A DNA stretch of 41,693 nucleotides from UBA5951 sp009936885 (GTDB taxonomy: Bacteria; Pseudomonadota; Alphaproteobacteria; Puniceispirillales; Puniceispirillaceae), in contig CALKVA010000028.1 of assembly GCA_937996625.1 (NCBI GenBank), positions 1 through 41,693 on the forward strand. The letters run 5' to 3'. A model generated the notes under the pieces. It was not told where the DNA came from. It saw only the letters and a program-made list of their open reading frames with translations, and ran no database searches. Positions 7,277 to 16,867 of this stretch are shown here, one piece after another. Both the position numbers and the translations under genes were made by a program. Positions within the stretch are counted from its first letter, which is position 1. Every line of letters begins with the position of its first letter.

Positions 7277-8568
7277 TATTCTTCTGGAGTGTACTTATCA
7301 GCGGGTTATCTTTATTTGCGGGCTCTGGATTAGCACTTGGTGCAGCGCTTGGCCTTACCGGGTTATTGTTGCTTCATTTTGTTGCTGGCGGAATCACTTT
7401 TGTTGCTGTTGACGCGGTTTGGAATGTACTTAATTCCTTCACACTTAGCGCCATACCGCTATTTATCATCCTTGGTGAGATAATGCTTCGAAGTGAAATA
7501 AGCAAAAAAATATATTTAGCCCTATCGCCTTTATTCCAAAACATATCAGGTGGTCTTTTACATACAAATATTGCTGTATGCACATTATTTGGCGCAGTAA
7601 GCGGCTCTAGCCTGTCAACTGCTGCTGCTGTTGGCTCTGTTGCATATCCTGAAATGACAGAGCGGGGCTATGATAGGCAAATCGTTGTTGGCTCGCTTGC
7701 AGGGGGAGGAACACTCGGTCTTTTAATACCGCCAAGCCTTTCTTTATTAATTTATGGGGCTCTGACAGAAACATCAATTGGACGATTATTTCTAGCAGGA
7801 ATCCTACCGGGTATCATTTTGGCATCTATGTTTATGATTTATATTTATCTAAGGTGTAGGATAAATCCATTATTGGCGCCACGCAGTGAGTCACAGCTAA
7901 AGATAACGCTTATTATTAAAAATATTGTTGCAATTTGGCCTTTTTTAATCGTCGTTATTGCGATAATGGGTAGCATTTCGTTCGGCATCGCAACACCTAC
8001 AGAAGCTGCTGGTGTTGGGGTAATAGCAACCATTATATTAGGCAAATTCTGGGGCTCCTTAACACCCAAAAAACTGGTTCAGGCCATATATTCTGGCACG
8101 TTGCTCTATGCATCGATTATGTTTGTGGTTATTGGCGCGACTATTCTTGCCCAAGCGGTAAGCTTGCTTGGAATTCCGCAGATTATTCTTGAAACCGTTC
8201 GGGCGGCAGATTTAGGACCATTAGCCGTATTATTTGCAGTTATAATGGTATATCTCGTTTTGGGATGTTTCTTTGATGGACTATCATTGATGATCATGAC
8301 ACTTCCTATATTAGTGCCTTTGATGGTCGGGCTTGGATATGACCCAATTTGGCTTGGTGTTATCATAACAATAATGATTGAAATTGGGCAAGTAACCCCT
8401 CCTGTAGGGTTGAATTTATCAGTACTGGTATCTGTTACAAAAGAAAAAGTGACATTAGGGGAAGTCGCTATGGCAACTATGCCCTATTGGCTAATACTAT
8501 TAGTTGGAATAATGCTATTAACTGCAATTCCACAAATTGCCCTTTTTCTGCCATCAAAGCTTATGTAA
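7273..8568 (+). CDS. dctM: TRAP transporter large permease (system 1)
   Basis: Large, transport-catalysing TRAP subunit of 431 residues, almost entirely hydrophobic with many membrane segments. Family signatures are visible: GSSLSTAAAVG (111-121), GGGTLGLLIPPS (144-155), the second-half repeat CFFDGLSLMIMTLPI, and GQVTPPVGLNL near the end. Its ATG overlaps the dctQ stop by four bases. It is the last gene of the operon and converges on the M24 peptidase gene, with 77 bases between stops. Confidence 0.92.
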   Translation: MIFFWSVLISGLSLFAGSGLALGAALGLTGLLLLHFVAGGITFVAVDAVWNVLNSFTLSAIPLFIILGEIMLRSEISKKIYLALSPLFQNISGGLLHTNIAVCTLFGAVSGSSLSTAAAVGSVAYPEMTERGYDRQIVVGSLAGGGTLGLLIPPSLSLLIYGALTETSIGRLFLAGILPGIILASMFMIYIYLRCRINPLLAPRSESQLKITLIIKNIVAIWPFLIVVIAIMGSISFGIATPTEAAGVGVIATIILGKFWGSLTPKKLVQAIYSGTLLYASIMFVVIGATILAQAVSLLGIPQIILETVRAADLGPLAVLFAVIMVYLVLGCFFDGLSLMIMTLPILVPLMVGLGYDPIWLGVIITIMIEIGQVTPPVGLNLSVLVSVTKEKVTLGEVAMATMPYWLILLVGIMLLTAIPQIALFLPSKLM

Positions 8569-8645
8569 TTTTTGGATTTTATCTTTTATAACCAGTTTTA
8601 TCATTCAAAAAAAATGATTGGCACTGTTAATAATAAATCACTTTG

Positions 8646-9902
8646 TTATTTGGTAATCGGTATTTTGATTATTTCTTCCAAGCCAAGTGGCAATGTGTTC
8701 ATCATCTCATGTCCATTATCAGTAACAAGGAACTGGTTTTCAATAATCATGCCGCCAAGACCGTCAATATACCAAGGACACTCGAACGCCATCACCATTC
8801 CTGGCTGAAGCTTGGTTTCTTCATCTGCTGAAATAAAGGGCCATTGCTCACTTCCCATTCCAGCGCCAAGACCATGACCAAAATGTCCTCTGATATATTC
8901 AGGAAAACCGCATTTACGAATGGCCCCCAAGGTTGAATGATAAACCTCATTTAGCGAAACTCCTGGCTGCAAAAGCTCAATGCCTGCCATGAATCCGGAC
9001 AATAACGCACTATAAATCTCTAGTTTTGTATCATCTGGTTTGCCAAACACAAATGTGCGCGCACTATCAGATGTGTACCCTTCGATCAGACAACCTACAT
9101 CAACCTTTATTAAATCTCCATCTGTTATAGTAGCATTCCCGCCCCAAGGATTATTACCAACAGATATATACTCCCACGAGCCTGATAGCCTGCTACTCAT
9201 CGGATGATTAGCAATAGCTTTCCTCCAGACTTCGGTGAGTTCGTCTCTCGTGATATGAACATCAATCGCCTCTCTTACTGCTATTATTCCGCTTTCTGCA
9301 ATTTCAACTGCCTGTCTTAAATGCACAATTTCTTGAGCAGTTTTAACCATCTTAAGCTTATCTATTATTCTGCTAGCATCAATTAGTTTAATTTCTGAAA
9401 AAATATCACTCATTATTTGATAATCAGAAACTGAGATTGCTGATGCTTCAAATCCAATATTATTATGGGTGAGCCCCTGCTGTGAGATAGCATCAATTAG
9501 ATGCTGATAACAAATCGCAGGATCAAATATAGCTGGGCGATTAAAATCATCAGCACGAGCGCTCTTACGCCATGCAGATGCTACCTGACTTGTAGCAGAA
9601 ACTGTTTTATCTTCAGCCTCTAGATTTACAGTTTCAACCCAAATCGGGCTTTCTCGCACATCAGTAATATGGCTAACTTCTCTAAAGTTCCGTGCGAACA
9701 AATCACTCACAATAGCCGTTTCAGGCAAATTAGGGTCACGTGGCACTAACACCGCTACAGCGCCTGATCGGCGCCACATAGTTGCAACTCCTGCTTGTGC
9801 GCCTGTCGCATATGTGAAACTCTCAGGAGAGAGAAGAATTAACGCCTCTATTCCAATTTCACACATTAATTTTTCTGCCCTCATTCGGTCTAGATGAGCC
9901 AT
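8646..9902 (-). CDS. M24-family metallopeptidase (Xaa-Pro peptidase/creatinase type)
   Basis: A cytosolic pita-bread-fold enzyme of 418 residues. Residues 1-160 form a creatinase-type N-terminal domain; 185-410 form the catalytic M24 domain. All five metal ligands are present: Asp268 (VDVG), Asp279 (GYTSDSARTF), His343 (FGHGLG), Glu374 (AFECPWYI) and Glu388 (IIENQF). Family members include Xaa-Pro aminopeptidases and dipeptidases, creatinase, ectoine hydrolase and the DMSP lyase DddP; motifs alone do not separate these, and I favour a peptidase or amidohydrolase. Its convergence with TRAP system 1 may mean it processes the imported compound, but that is position-based inference. Confidence 0.8.
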   Translation of the reverse strand: MAHLDRMRAEKLMCEIGIEALILLSPESFTYATGAQAGVATMWRRSGAVAVLVPRDPNLPETAIVSDLFARNFREVSHITDVRESPIWVETVNLEAEDKTVSATSQVASAWRKSARADDFNRPAIFDPAICYQHLIDAISQQGLTHNNIGFEASAISVSDYQIMSDIFSEIKLIDASRIIDKLKMVKTAQEIVHLRQAVEIAESGIIAVREAIDVHITRDELTEVWRKAIANHPMSSRLSGSWEYISVGNNPWGGNATITDGDLIKVDVGCLIEGYTSDSARTFVFGKPDDTKLEIYSALLSGFMAGIELLQPGVSLNEVYHSTLGAIRKCGFPEYIRGHFGHGLGAGMGSEQWPFISADEETKLQPGMVMAFECPWYIDGLGGMIIENQFLVTDNGHEMMNTLPLGLEEIIKIPITK

Positions 9903-10211
9903 TGTAATACCTATATTTAATCTGCTATTTTATATACTTTTTATTGCTCTGTTAATTTGAAGAAACTATGCATGCAATCGTTTTTGATATTCAAATGTGG
10001 CTATTCCTGCAAATACAATACTCATTGCTAAAAGATGATACTATGGATACGGGTCAATTCGTGCAAGGGTCATTTTCTGGAGAGGAAATAATGGTTTACA
10101 ATGAATGTGGTGACACCATTTACTTTACCTAGAGCGGCACTGGCTGTGCTGGTATCCATCGAGGCCTGTCACTAGTTTGCTCAACTCATCCCATATATTC
10201 ATTTATAGCAT
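9903..10211. other. Intergenic region, 309 bases, between the M24 gene and the RND pump
   Basis: This interval lies upstream of the M24 gene and downstream of the RND pump. It should carry the M24 promoter, which I cannot place with confidence. It also contains a plus-strand open frame (9968-10132) whose codons look protein-like and continue beyond a TAG, described separately. No hairpin terminator was recognised for the RND operon. Confidence 0.45.
9968..10132 (+). pseudogene. Short ORF or decayed gene remnant, 54 codons
   Basis: A plus-strand ATG frame reads MHAIVFDIQMWLFLQIQYSL, then GEEIMVYNECGDTIYFT, then TAG at 10130-10132. The same frame stays open past the TAG (SGTGCAGIHRGLSLVCS) into the RND pump 3' end. 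The composition, with Cys, Gly and Thr-rich turns, looks more like an eroded enzyme fragment than random AT-rich DNA. No family is recognised. It could equally be a chance frame. Confidence 0.2.
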
Positions 10212-13200
10212 CTATGATGTTAAAAACGCGTCTTTTATTTTGGTCTTCTGACTTGATGCAAGCACCTGTTTACGGGCAAGGGATAATAGCCCTGGTACAA
10301 TGAATAAGGTTGCAACGGTGGATAACGCCAACCCGCCAAAAACAACAGTTCCAATGCCGCGATATAGCTCAGAGCCTGCCCCTGGAAAAATAACCAGAGG
10401 TACTAATCCAAAAAGAGAGGTAAGGGTAGACATAAAAATAGGTCTTATTCGGTTTCGTGTCGCTTCAATAATACTATCATCCACACTCATACCTTCTTCG
10501 CGAATTTGAAGGCAGGTTTGCTCAACCATTAAAATAGCATTATTCACCACTATTCCTGTTAGGATTACAAAACCAAGCATTGTCAGCATATCAAGAGGTT
10601 GGCGCAAAAACAGATTAATAATATACAAGCCTAATATTCCGCCAGCCGCCGCTATTGGGACAGCTAATATTATTATGATAGGCAGGATAAAGGATCTAAG
10701 AAGTATCACCATCAGAAGAAATATCACACCAAGAGCTGTTAGCACATTTGCCTGCATTGCCTGCCATGTTTCCTCAAGCGCACTTGCAGCCCCGCTCACC
10801 GATATAGACACTTCATTATCTTGCGCGATTTCTGTCAATTGCGGCAATATGTTTGTATCAATAATGCTTATCGCTGTTTCAAGGGCGATGGCTTCTTGAG
10901 GGCGAACCTGAATCGTAAGAGACTGATTGCCATTTAAACGGCGTATTGTCTGCGGCGCACTAATCATCTCAACATCAGCTACTTGATCTAGGCGTACCAT
11001 CAGGCCTTGTCTATTGATGACAGGCAAGGCAGACAAATTATCCATTCCCATTTCGCCTGCATCATCCCCTGTTAATATTAACTCTACTAATTCTCCATTA
11101 ATAGGAACATCTGCTATGCCAATACCGTCATTTAGAATATCCACCAGTGAGCTAAACTCACGCGCAGTAATGCCAATTTTTGCCAGCTTCTGGGAATCAG
11201 GGGATATACGTATCTGAGGCGCGCCTGAATCAAGGCTTGGAATAATTCGCACCTGATTTCCATCACTAATCGGAAATGCGGTATCAAGAATTTGGGTTAG
11301 CTGCCTTGCCACTGAAACCAGACTGGCTAGTGAAGGCCCTGTTAAATCTACATTTATCGAACGGGAGCCTCCGACAGACCTTCCAAAAAGCGAGGCTTGA
11401 AATACGAATGCGCGCGCGCCTGGTTCAGAAAAAACAGGCCTCATTAACACAGCTCGAAGCTCGCTTACACGGGCTGGGTTTGTTGCTGTTGCACCAGCAA
11501 ATCCGCCGCCATCAAAGGCGACAAAGAAAAACCGTTCAATGCCAGGGCCATCCCCCATCTTGTTTGATTTTTCCCAAAGTGGCCGCGCTGATTCTTCCAT
11601 TTTATCCGCTATTTTTTTAGTTTCCTCAATCGAGTAGCCAGGCGGTACAAAAATTCTGCCAAGCATAAAATTAGCGTTACCATCAGGCAGATAATCTAAT
11701 TTTGGCATCATCAAAAAAATCAAAGTGATACTTGATGCAAGCAAGATGCTTACTGTCACAAAAGCGACTTTCTGATTTTTGATGGTATATCGAGCAAACC
11801 TTACTATCTGCGAGCTGATAAAACTCGCAAACTCATCAAGCCCCGGGATTGGCCTTCTTGCTTGAAATCTGTCCTGCCTACCTGCTAACAGCTTTGAGGC
11901 TAGTGCTGGAATAACAGTTACGGATACAAGCACAGAGATAAGAACAGATACAGATATAGCAATACCAATATCGCGAAATAGCTGTCCAACTGGCAAATCC
12001 AGCAGGATTATGGGAACAAAAACCAGCACCGTTGTAAGAGCAGACCCTAGAATAGGCGCCCATACCTGACGCGCGCCTTGATAAGCGGCAGTCGAGGCAT
12101 CAAGGCCACGCTGACGCAATCTGAATATATTTTCAAGAGATACAATAGATGCATCAACCACCATGCCAATCGCAAATGCCATTCCTGCCAGCGATATCAC
12201 ATTGATCGATAACCCAAAGCCTGAAATAGCAACGAACGTGCCAACAACGGATACTGGGATAGCAATAAAAATTACCAAAGTTGGAAATAATGAGCGCAGA
12301 AATAAAAGCAATATGCCCAGTGCCAGAATGCCGCCTATCCAGATATTCTGTTGCACAAGTTCTATGGCTGAGCGAATATAAGCTGTCTCGTCATAAATAA
12401 TATTTAACTGAAGCCCCTTTGGATTTAGAGTTTTCTCGTTCAATTCCTCAAGTGATTTTGCGAGCGTTTGCATAGTAGATACGACATTCACCCCAGGCTC
12501 CCGCAACGCATTTATAATAATAGCATCTTGCCCATTTAGGCGCCTGAAACTTGTTCTTTTTTCTACAGCAAACTCTACTTTTGCAACGTCAGATAATAAA
12601 ACCGGGGAGATCTGACCGTTATCGTTAAAATCCGCTCTTAAAATCGTGTTTAATGCTGTTTCTGGTGTATAAGCAATCGCTTCTGTTCTAACTGTGTAAA
12701 CTCGCTTGCCTTGTTGCACTCTGCCAACTGATTGAAGCGTTGTTGCTGTTCGCAATGTATCAAGAACAATAGCTGTTGATAATCGGTAAGATGCTAATTT
12801 CTCTGGGTCAATAATAACCTTGAGCTGTTTTTTGCCCCCACCATTAAAGGTGACCTCTGCAACGCCAGGCGTTCTTGCCAGCAAATCCACAACTTTAGTT
12901 TCAACAAAACTGCCAAGGCTTTCTAAATCCACATTTTGATCTGGCAATGCGACCAATGCCATTCTTGCTATTGGACTATCATCCGAATTAGAGGTTTGAA
13001 CTTGCGGTGCTGATGCCTCGCTTGGAAGGCCTGTAATTCCAGCAAGCTTGGAGAGTAAGATAGTTAATGCCTTATCCATATCTGTGGACAAAGAATAAGT
13101 AAGCGTAACCCTAGCAGAGCTATTTGAGGAGCGAGACAAAATTTCTTCAACACCGCTTAGACTGGAAAGTTCAGTTTCTAACCTGCTTACGATTTCCCTA

Positions 13201-13382
13201 TCAACATCCTCTGGTGCCGCACCTGGCCAAGATACCCTGATTTGGTAAATTGGTTTTTCAATATCAGGAGATAGTTGAATTGGAATTGTTCTCAAGGCAA
13301 CCACGCCAAACAGAACCACAAGCATCATCATTGCCATAACAGCGACAGGACGCTCAATTGCGTTTCTAATAATAGCGTTCAT
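10212..13382 (-). CDS. RND efflux pump, HAE1/AcrB-type inner-membrane transporter
   Basis: A 1056-residue pump of the hydrophobic and amphiphilic efflux family. It has the first helix at about 13-31, a large periplasmic porter loop (RTIPIQLSPDIEKPIYQI), helices 2-6 at about 345-500, a second periplasmic loop, and helices 8-12 at the end. In helix 4 the AcrB Asp407-Asp408 pair is Asp410-Ala411 (GMVVDASIVSLEN). In helix 10 the AcrB Lys940 position is Asn947 (GIVVNNAIL). The canonical proton relay is thus altered, as in other divergent HAE1 branches. The substrate is unknown. The gene follows its adaptor by 24 bases; no outer-membrane channel gene is present, so a TolC encoded elsewhere is assumed. 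Confidence 0.9.
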   Translation of the reverse strand: MNAIIRNAIERPVAVMAMMMLVVLFGVVALRTIPIQLSPDIEKPIYQIRVSWPGAAPEDVDREIVSRLETELSSLSGVEEILSRSSNSSARVTLTYSLSTDMDKALTILLSKLAGITGLPSEASAPQVQTSNSDDSPIARMALVALPDQNVDLESLGSFVETKVVDLLARTPGVAEVTFNGGGKKQLKVIIDPEKLASYRLSTAIVLDTLRTATTLQSVGRVQQGKRVYTVRTEAIAYTPETALNTILRADFNDNGQISPVLLSDVAKVEFAVEKRTSFRRLNGQDAIIINALREPGVNVVSTMQTLAKSLEELNEKTLNPKGLQLNIIYDETAYIRSAIELVQQNIWIGGILALGILLLFLRSLFPTLVIFIAIPVSVVGTFVAISGFGLSINVISLAGMAFAIGMVVDASIVSLENIFRLRQRGLDASTAAYQGARQVWAPILGSALTTVLVFVPIILLDLPVGQLFRDIGIAISVSVLISVLVSVTVIPALASKLLAGRQDRFQARRPIPGLDEFASFISSQIVRFARYTIKNQKVAFVTVSILLASSITLIFLMMPKLDYLPDGNANFMLGRIFVPPGYSIEETKKIADKMEESARPLWEKSNKMGDGPGIERFFFVAFDGGGFAGATATNPARVSELRAVLMRPVFSEPGARAFVFQASLFGRSVGGSRSINVDLTGPSLASLVSVARQLTQILDTAFPISDGNQVRIIPSLDSGAPQIRISPDSQKLAKIGITAREFSSLVDILNDGIGIADVPINGELVELILTGDDAGEMGMDNLSALPVINRQGLMVRLDQVADVEMISAPQTIRRLNGNQSLTIQVRPQEAIALETAISIIDTNILPQLTEIAQDNEVSISVSGAASALEETWQAMQANVLTALGVIFLLMVILLRSFILPIIIILAVPIAAAGGILGLYIINLFLRQPLDMLTMLGFVILTGIVVNNAILMVEQTCLQIREEGMSVDDSIIEATRNRIRPIFMSTLTSLFGLVPLVIFPGAGSELYRGIGTVVFGGLALSTVATLFIVPGLLSLARKQVLASSQKTKIKDAFLTS

Positions 13383-13406
13383 AAAACTTAACTCTTTCCC
13401 TACAGC

Positions 13407-14981
13407 CTATTTAGCTGTGCCGGTCACGTCCATTTCAACTTCTCTACCGTTCGGCAATCCACTTAATATTACAGTTCCATTAAGGGTATCATCAGCCGGG
13501 GTAAGCGCAAAAGAGAGTGTGACAATCCCAAATGGCAATACCAGTTCTGTATCAAAATAAACCAAGTCATCTTTGCGCGTTACTAATACAGGCTCATCAT
13601 TATATAGACTTGCCTTGCTTGATAACTCTATTTCTGCAGATTGCTCCCCACGCGATGTTTGCCACTTTAAAAGCCAGGTTTTGGCATCATCTGCAAGCTC
13701 AGTTGGGATTGGCTGCGGTGTATTTGCCTGCTCTGAGCTACCTTGCGCGTTAGGCACTTCTCTTTTTGGAATTTCGCCCTGCTTAACAGCTGCACCATCA
13801 TCTAACCCTTCATTACCTCTGGTTATAACAAGCTCTCCTGCCTGAAGCCCCGCAGTAACGATAATACGCTCGCCCAGCGCGCTGCCTAGGCGAACTGCCT
13901 GACGTTTAGCAATACCCTTATCAAATACAAATACAACATGTCCGCCTGCTATAGGCACGACCGCATCCTGAGAGATTAACAGTAATTCTTGCTGTGTGGA
14001 GCTTGGCACTAAAACATCAATTTGAGCGCCGTTAGAGCGCACGCTATCAACAAGATCCTCCTTAAAACTCAATCTGGTTAATCTTGATGCGGTTCTTCTA
14101 TTCTCCTCTGGCAGAATTACCCGCAATGACAGCATAAAGCTATCACCTGTTTGACTGCGGGCTCTCACTTGTTTGGCCAATTTCATAAACGGCAGATACT
14201 TAACAGGTAAATCTAATTCAACTTCATACCCCGTTTCGGTTCGGATACTGGCAATCATATCACCTTGGCGTGCAAATCCTGATTGCTCTGAGAATAGAGA
14301 TATTATCTGCCCGTCAATAGGTGATTTAAGCGTAGCATCTGATATATCCTGCTCTAACTTATCAATCTGAAGCATTAGCCGCTCTTCGGTTCCAGATAGC
14401 AACTTAATTGAGAAATTAAGTTCACTGAGTGATTTATTGCGTGACACTAATTGTTGGCGCACGGCATTTAGAGCAATTTCTGCATTCTCAGCATTTTCAA
14501 TGGAAATTGCGTTACTCCGAGCCAGCTTTTGTGCAAATTCTGCCCGCTGTTTCAGTAATGATAATTGCGCTTGAACCAGTAATAATAAAGATTCTTCATA
14601 TTCAAGATTAGCGGTGAGAGACGCTATTTCGTTCCGAGTAGCTTCAAGCTCTGATCGATGAATTCGAAGCTGATGAATAATCTCAAGCGCATCTTGTTTG
14701 GCAATAACATCCCCCGCTTTCACCAGATCCCCAATTCGCAAATTATTAAGTTCGATTTTAGCTGATAGGCTAGCGGTGATGGCAATAGGATTGCCCGCAA
14801 CCACAGAGCCACCAATTACAGAAAAATTCGGTGAGGTCATTTTCTCTACAGGTGATGTTTGAACAATTGCACCTCTATTTTGCTGGGCCAGCACCGCACC
14901 GCACATTGCAAAAAAGAATAATCCAGAAATCACACCTCTAAGGTAGACCTTCCATGAACCAGCATTATTTTGGGTAACCAT
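13407..14981 (-). CDS. RND periplasmic adaptor (membrane fusion protein) with extra C-terminal domain
   Basis: Periplasmic adaptor linking the pump to an outer-membrane channel. It has a signal peptide of about 32 residues ending AVLA, and a split lipoyl domain (around 60-100 and 215-250, LKSPIDGQIISLFSEQSG) flanking a long coiled-coil hairpin (about 100-215). Beta-barrel and membrane-proximal domains extend to about 400 (GLQAGELVITRG). At 524 residues it is longer than usual (about 350-420). After a Pro/Gln/Glu linker (405-429), residues 430-524 form a separate beta-rich module. It is the first gene of the pump operon and is divergent from TRAP system 2. Confidence 0.88.
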   Translation of the reverse strand: MVTQNNAGSWKVYLRGVISGLFFFAMCGAVLAQQNRGAIVQTSPVEKMTSPNFSVIGGSVVAGNPIAITASLSAKIELNNLRIGDLVKAGDVIAKQDALEIIHQLRIHRSELEATRNEIASLTANLEYEESLLLLVQAQLSLLKQRAEFAQKLARSNAISIENAENAEIALNAVRQQLVSRNKSLSELNFSIKLLSGTEERLMLQIDKLEQDISDATLKSPIDGQIISLFSEQSGFARQGDMIASIRTETGYEVELDLPVKYLPFMKLAKQVRARSQTGDSFMLSLRVILPEENRRTASRLTRLSFKEDLVDSVRSNGAQIDVLVPSSTQQELLLISQDAVVPIAGGHVVFVFDKGIAKRQAVRLGSALGERIIVTAGLQAGELVITRGNEGLDDGAAVKQGEIPKREVPNAQGSSEQANTPQPIPTELADDAKTWLLKWQTSRGEQSAEIELSSKASLYNDEPVLVTRKDDLVYFDTELVLPFGIVTLSFALTPADDTLNGTVILSGLPNGREVEMDVTGTAK

Positions 14982-15173
14982 TCTCAGCTTCCTGCAAATT
15001 TAATTGAATTGATATCACTAAGTAATTTTATAAATGGTCGCATCCTAAAAATCTATCATAACCTAACCTGATGTGGATATCTTTCTTGTTTGCCATACCA
15101 ATCAATCACTATATAAACATAACAAAGTTTCCGTTTATTTAATCCATACCTCTCCAGAAATAGTAAATTACTT

Positions 15174-15263
15174 ATGAGTACATCTAACCAAAAACTGAAT
15201 GCCACTACATCTAAACCGCAAACGCAATCATTAACTAGAGGAAATTATTTAAAAGTGAAATGA
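15174..15263 (+). CDS. Possible 29-codon leader ORF overlapping dctP
   Basis: ATG at 15174-15176 opens a 29-residue polar frame (MSTSNQKLNATTSKPQTQSL). Its TGA overlaps the dctP start as ATGA at 15260-15263, the usual geometry of translational coupling. The best AGAGGA (15237-15242) is 17 bases from the dctP ATG, too far for efficient direct initiation, which makes coupling attractive. No ribosome binding site is visible for the small ORF itself, so it may be fortuitous. Confidence 0.25.
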   Translation: MSTSNQKLNATTSKPQTQSLTRGNYLKVK

Positions 15264-16330
15264 AAATGATAGCAACAAAACCGACACTTGTTCTGACCAA
15301 CTATTTTGGGAATTTATTTATACTTTGCTTTTGTCTTTTATTCTCCCAATCAGCACTTGCAGCAGATTATAATTTTAAATTTCATCATTTTCTTGGTGCA
15401 AACTCAAATTGGCAAAAGCAAATATTAGAGCCATGGGTAAATAGGGTAGAACAGAATAGTAATGGACGGGTTTCAATTGAAATTTTTCCGTCAATGACAC
15501 TTGGTGGCAGGCCACCCGAACTTGTTCAGCAAGCACGTGATGGCGTTGTGGATATTATCTGGACGGTAAATGGATATACCCCCGGAATGTTTCCGCGCTC
15601 AGAAGTATTTGAGCTTCCCACTATTTTCACCAAAGATCCAGTTTCAGTAAATCTAGCCATACACGACCTTTTTGAGACAGAATTAAAAGCAGATTATACA
15701 GGTCTAGAAGTCCTGTTTCTAAGCGTGCATGCAGGAAACGCTATTCATATGCGAGATAGCGCTGTCCGCTCTCCATCTGATTTAATAGGAAAAAAAATAA
15801 GAACGCCCTCACGCACAGGCGCGTGGAGTATCGAAGCATTGGGGGGCATACCTGTTGCAATGCCAGTTCCAGCACTACCACAATCCCTGCAAAAGGGGGT
15901 CGTTGATGGTGCTTTTGTACCGTGGGAGATTATTCCAGCATTACAGCTTCAGCATCAAACAAAGTTCCAGATAGAGGGATATAATCAAGAGCGTATAGGC
16001 TCTCTTATGTTCCAGACATCCATGAACAAAGCAAAGTGGGACAGCCTTCCAGAAGATATACAACACGCTTTCAGAGACGCATCTGGTCCTGAATGGAGGG
16101 TTGAAATTGGACAAAAACTACTACATGCAGAGTCAGAAGGAATTACAATTGCTATAGAAGCTGGCAATACGCATAGTGTCCTTAGCAAAGAAGAGACACA
16201 ACGCTTCACAGATATATTATCAAGCGTGGTTGATAGATGGATTGATAATGTGGCAGCTAAAAATATTGACGGCGAGGCGCTAGTCACTAAAGCACGCAAA
16301 GCAATTGAATCTCATCTTAATGATTCATAA
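15260..16330 (+). CDS. dctP: TRAP transporter substrate-binding protein (system 2)
   Basis: Periplasmic DctP-type receptor of 356 residues. The signal peptide is long (about 1-35, cut near SALAA) because of a polar leader, so initiation at the second Met (15266) is possible. Visible family features are FHHFLGANSNWQKQ at the mature N-terminus, GKKIRTPSRTGAW with the ligand Arg at about 181, and the helix LPQSLQKGVVDGAFVPWE. The Trp in the last motif differs from system 1, so the two receptors probably bind different acids. Twelve bases separate it from dctQ. Confidence 0.9.
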   Translation: MKMIATKPTLVLTNYFGNLFILCFCLLFSQSALAADYNFKFHHFLGANSNWQKQILEPWVNRVEQNSNGRVSIEIFPSMTLGGRPPELVQQARDGVVDIIWTVNGYTPGMFPRSEVFELPTIFTKDPVSVNLAIHDLFETELKADYTGLEVLFLSVHAGNAIHMRDSAVRSPSDLIGKKIRTPSRTGAWSIEALGGIPVAMPVPALPQSLQKGVVDGAFVPWEIIPALQLQHQTKFQIEGYNQERIGSLMFQTSMNKAKWDSLPEDIQHAFRDASGPEWRVEIGQKLLHAESEGITIAIEAGNTHSVLSKEETQRFTDILSSVVDRWIDNVAAKNIDGEALVTKARKAIESHLNDS

Positions 16331-16342
16331 CAAAGGCTAACA

Positions 16343-16867
16343 ATGTCCAATTTTCGATTGTTAACTCAATTAGGGAAAAAGCTAATCAGTGTCTGGGCAC
16401 TTGTTGGTGGCTTGATTTTGTTATCCGTGGTTAGCCTAAATATAGGAACTATCATAGGCGGTATTGTGCTAATCCATGTGCCAGGCGATTTCGAGCTAAC
16501 ACAAATAGGGGTGGCTGTCGCTGTTTTTTGTTTTCTGCCCTACTGCCAGCTACACAAGCATAATGTGACTGCTGATATATTCACTTTTTGGGCAAATAAC
16601 AAAACGATTCTACTACTTCGAATTGGCGGTGCAGCTGTTGCCTTATTATTTTCAATTTTACTTTTATGGCGCATGACTGATGGCATGCTTGATCAAAAAA
16701 AATATGACTATACCACTGCCATTCTGCAATTTCCTGTTTGGATAGCTTTTATACCAATTCTGATTTCGCTATGGCTTTTAGGGATAGCAAGTATCATGAC
16801 AATTATTCTGGAATTATCTTCTGATAGCGAAAGTGTTACTTCTAACGATTCTGGGCACAGATCATGA
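16343..16867 (+). CDS. dctQ: TRAP transporter small permease (system 2)
   Basis: A 174-residue membrane subunit with four hydrophobic stretches (about 17-40, 50-68, 92-110 and 133-155) and the intracellular motif CQLHKHNVTADIF that follows the second helix in this family. AAAGG shortly upstream of the ATG serves as the ribosome binding site. The TGA overlaps the dctM ATG (ATGA at 16864-16867), indicating coupled synthesis. It forms the membrane complex with the next gene. Confidence 0.88.
   Translation: MSNFRLLTQLGKKLISVWALVGGLILLSVVSLNIGTIIGGIVLIHVPGDFELTQIGVAVAVFCFLPYCQLHKHNVTADIFTFWANNKTILLLRIGGAAVALLFSILLLWRMTDGMLDQKKYDYTTAILQFPVWIAFIPILISLWLLGIASIMTIILELSSDSESVTSNDSGHRS

Noticed and set aside
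8600..8618. Hairpin ATCATT-N7-AATGAT between dctM and the M24 gene as a bidirectional terminator
   Set aside because: The stem is six base pairs, mostly A-T, and lacks a proper T-run on either side.
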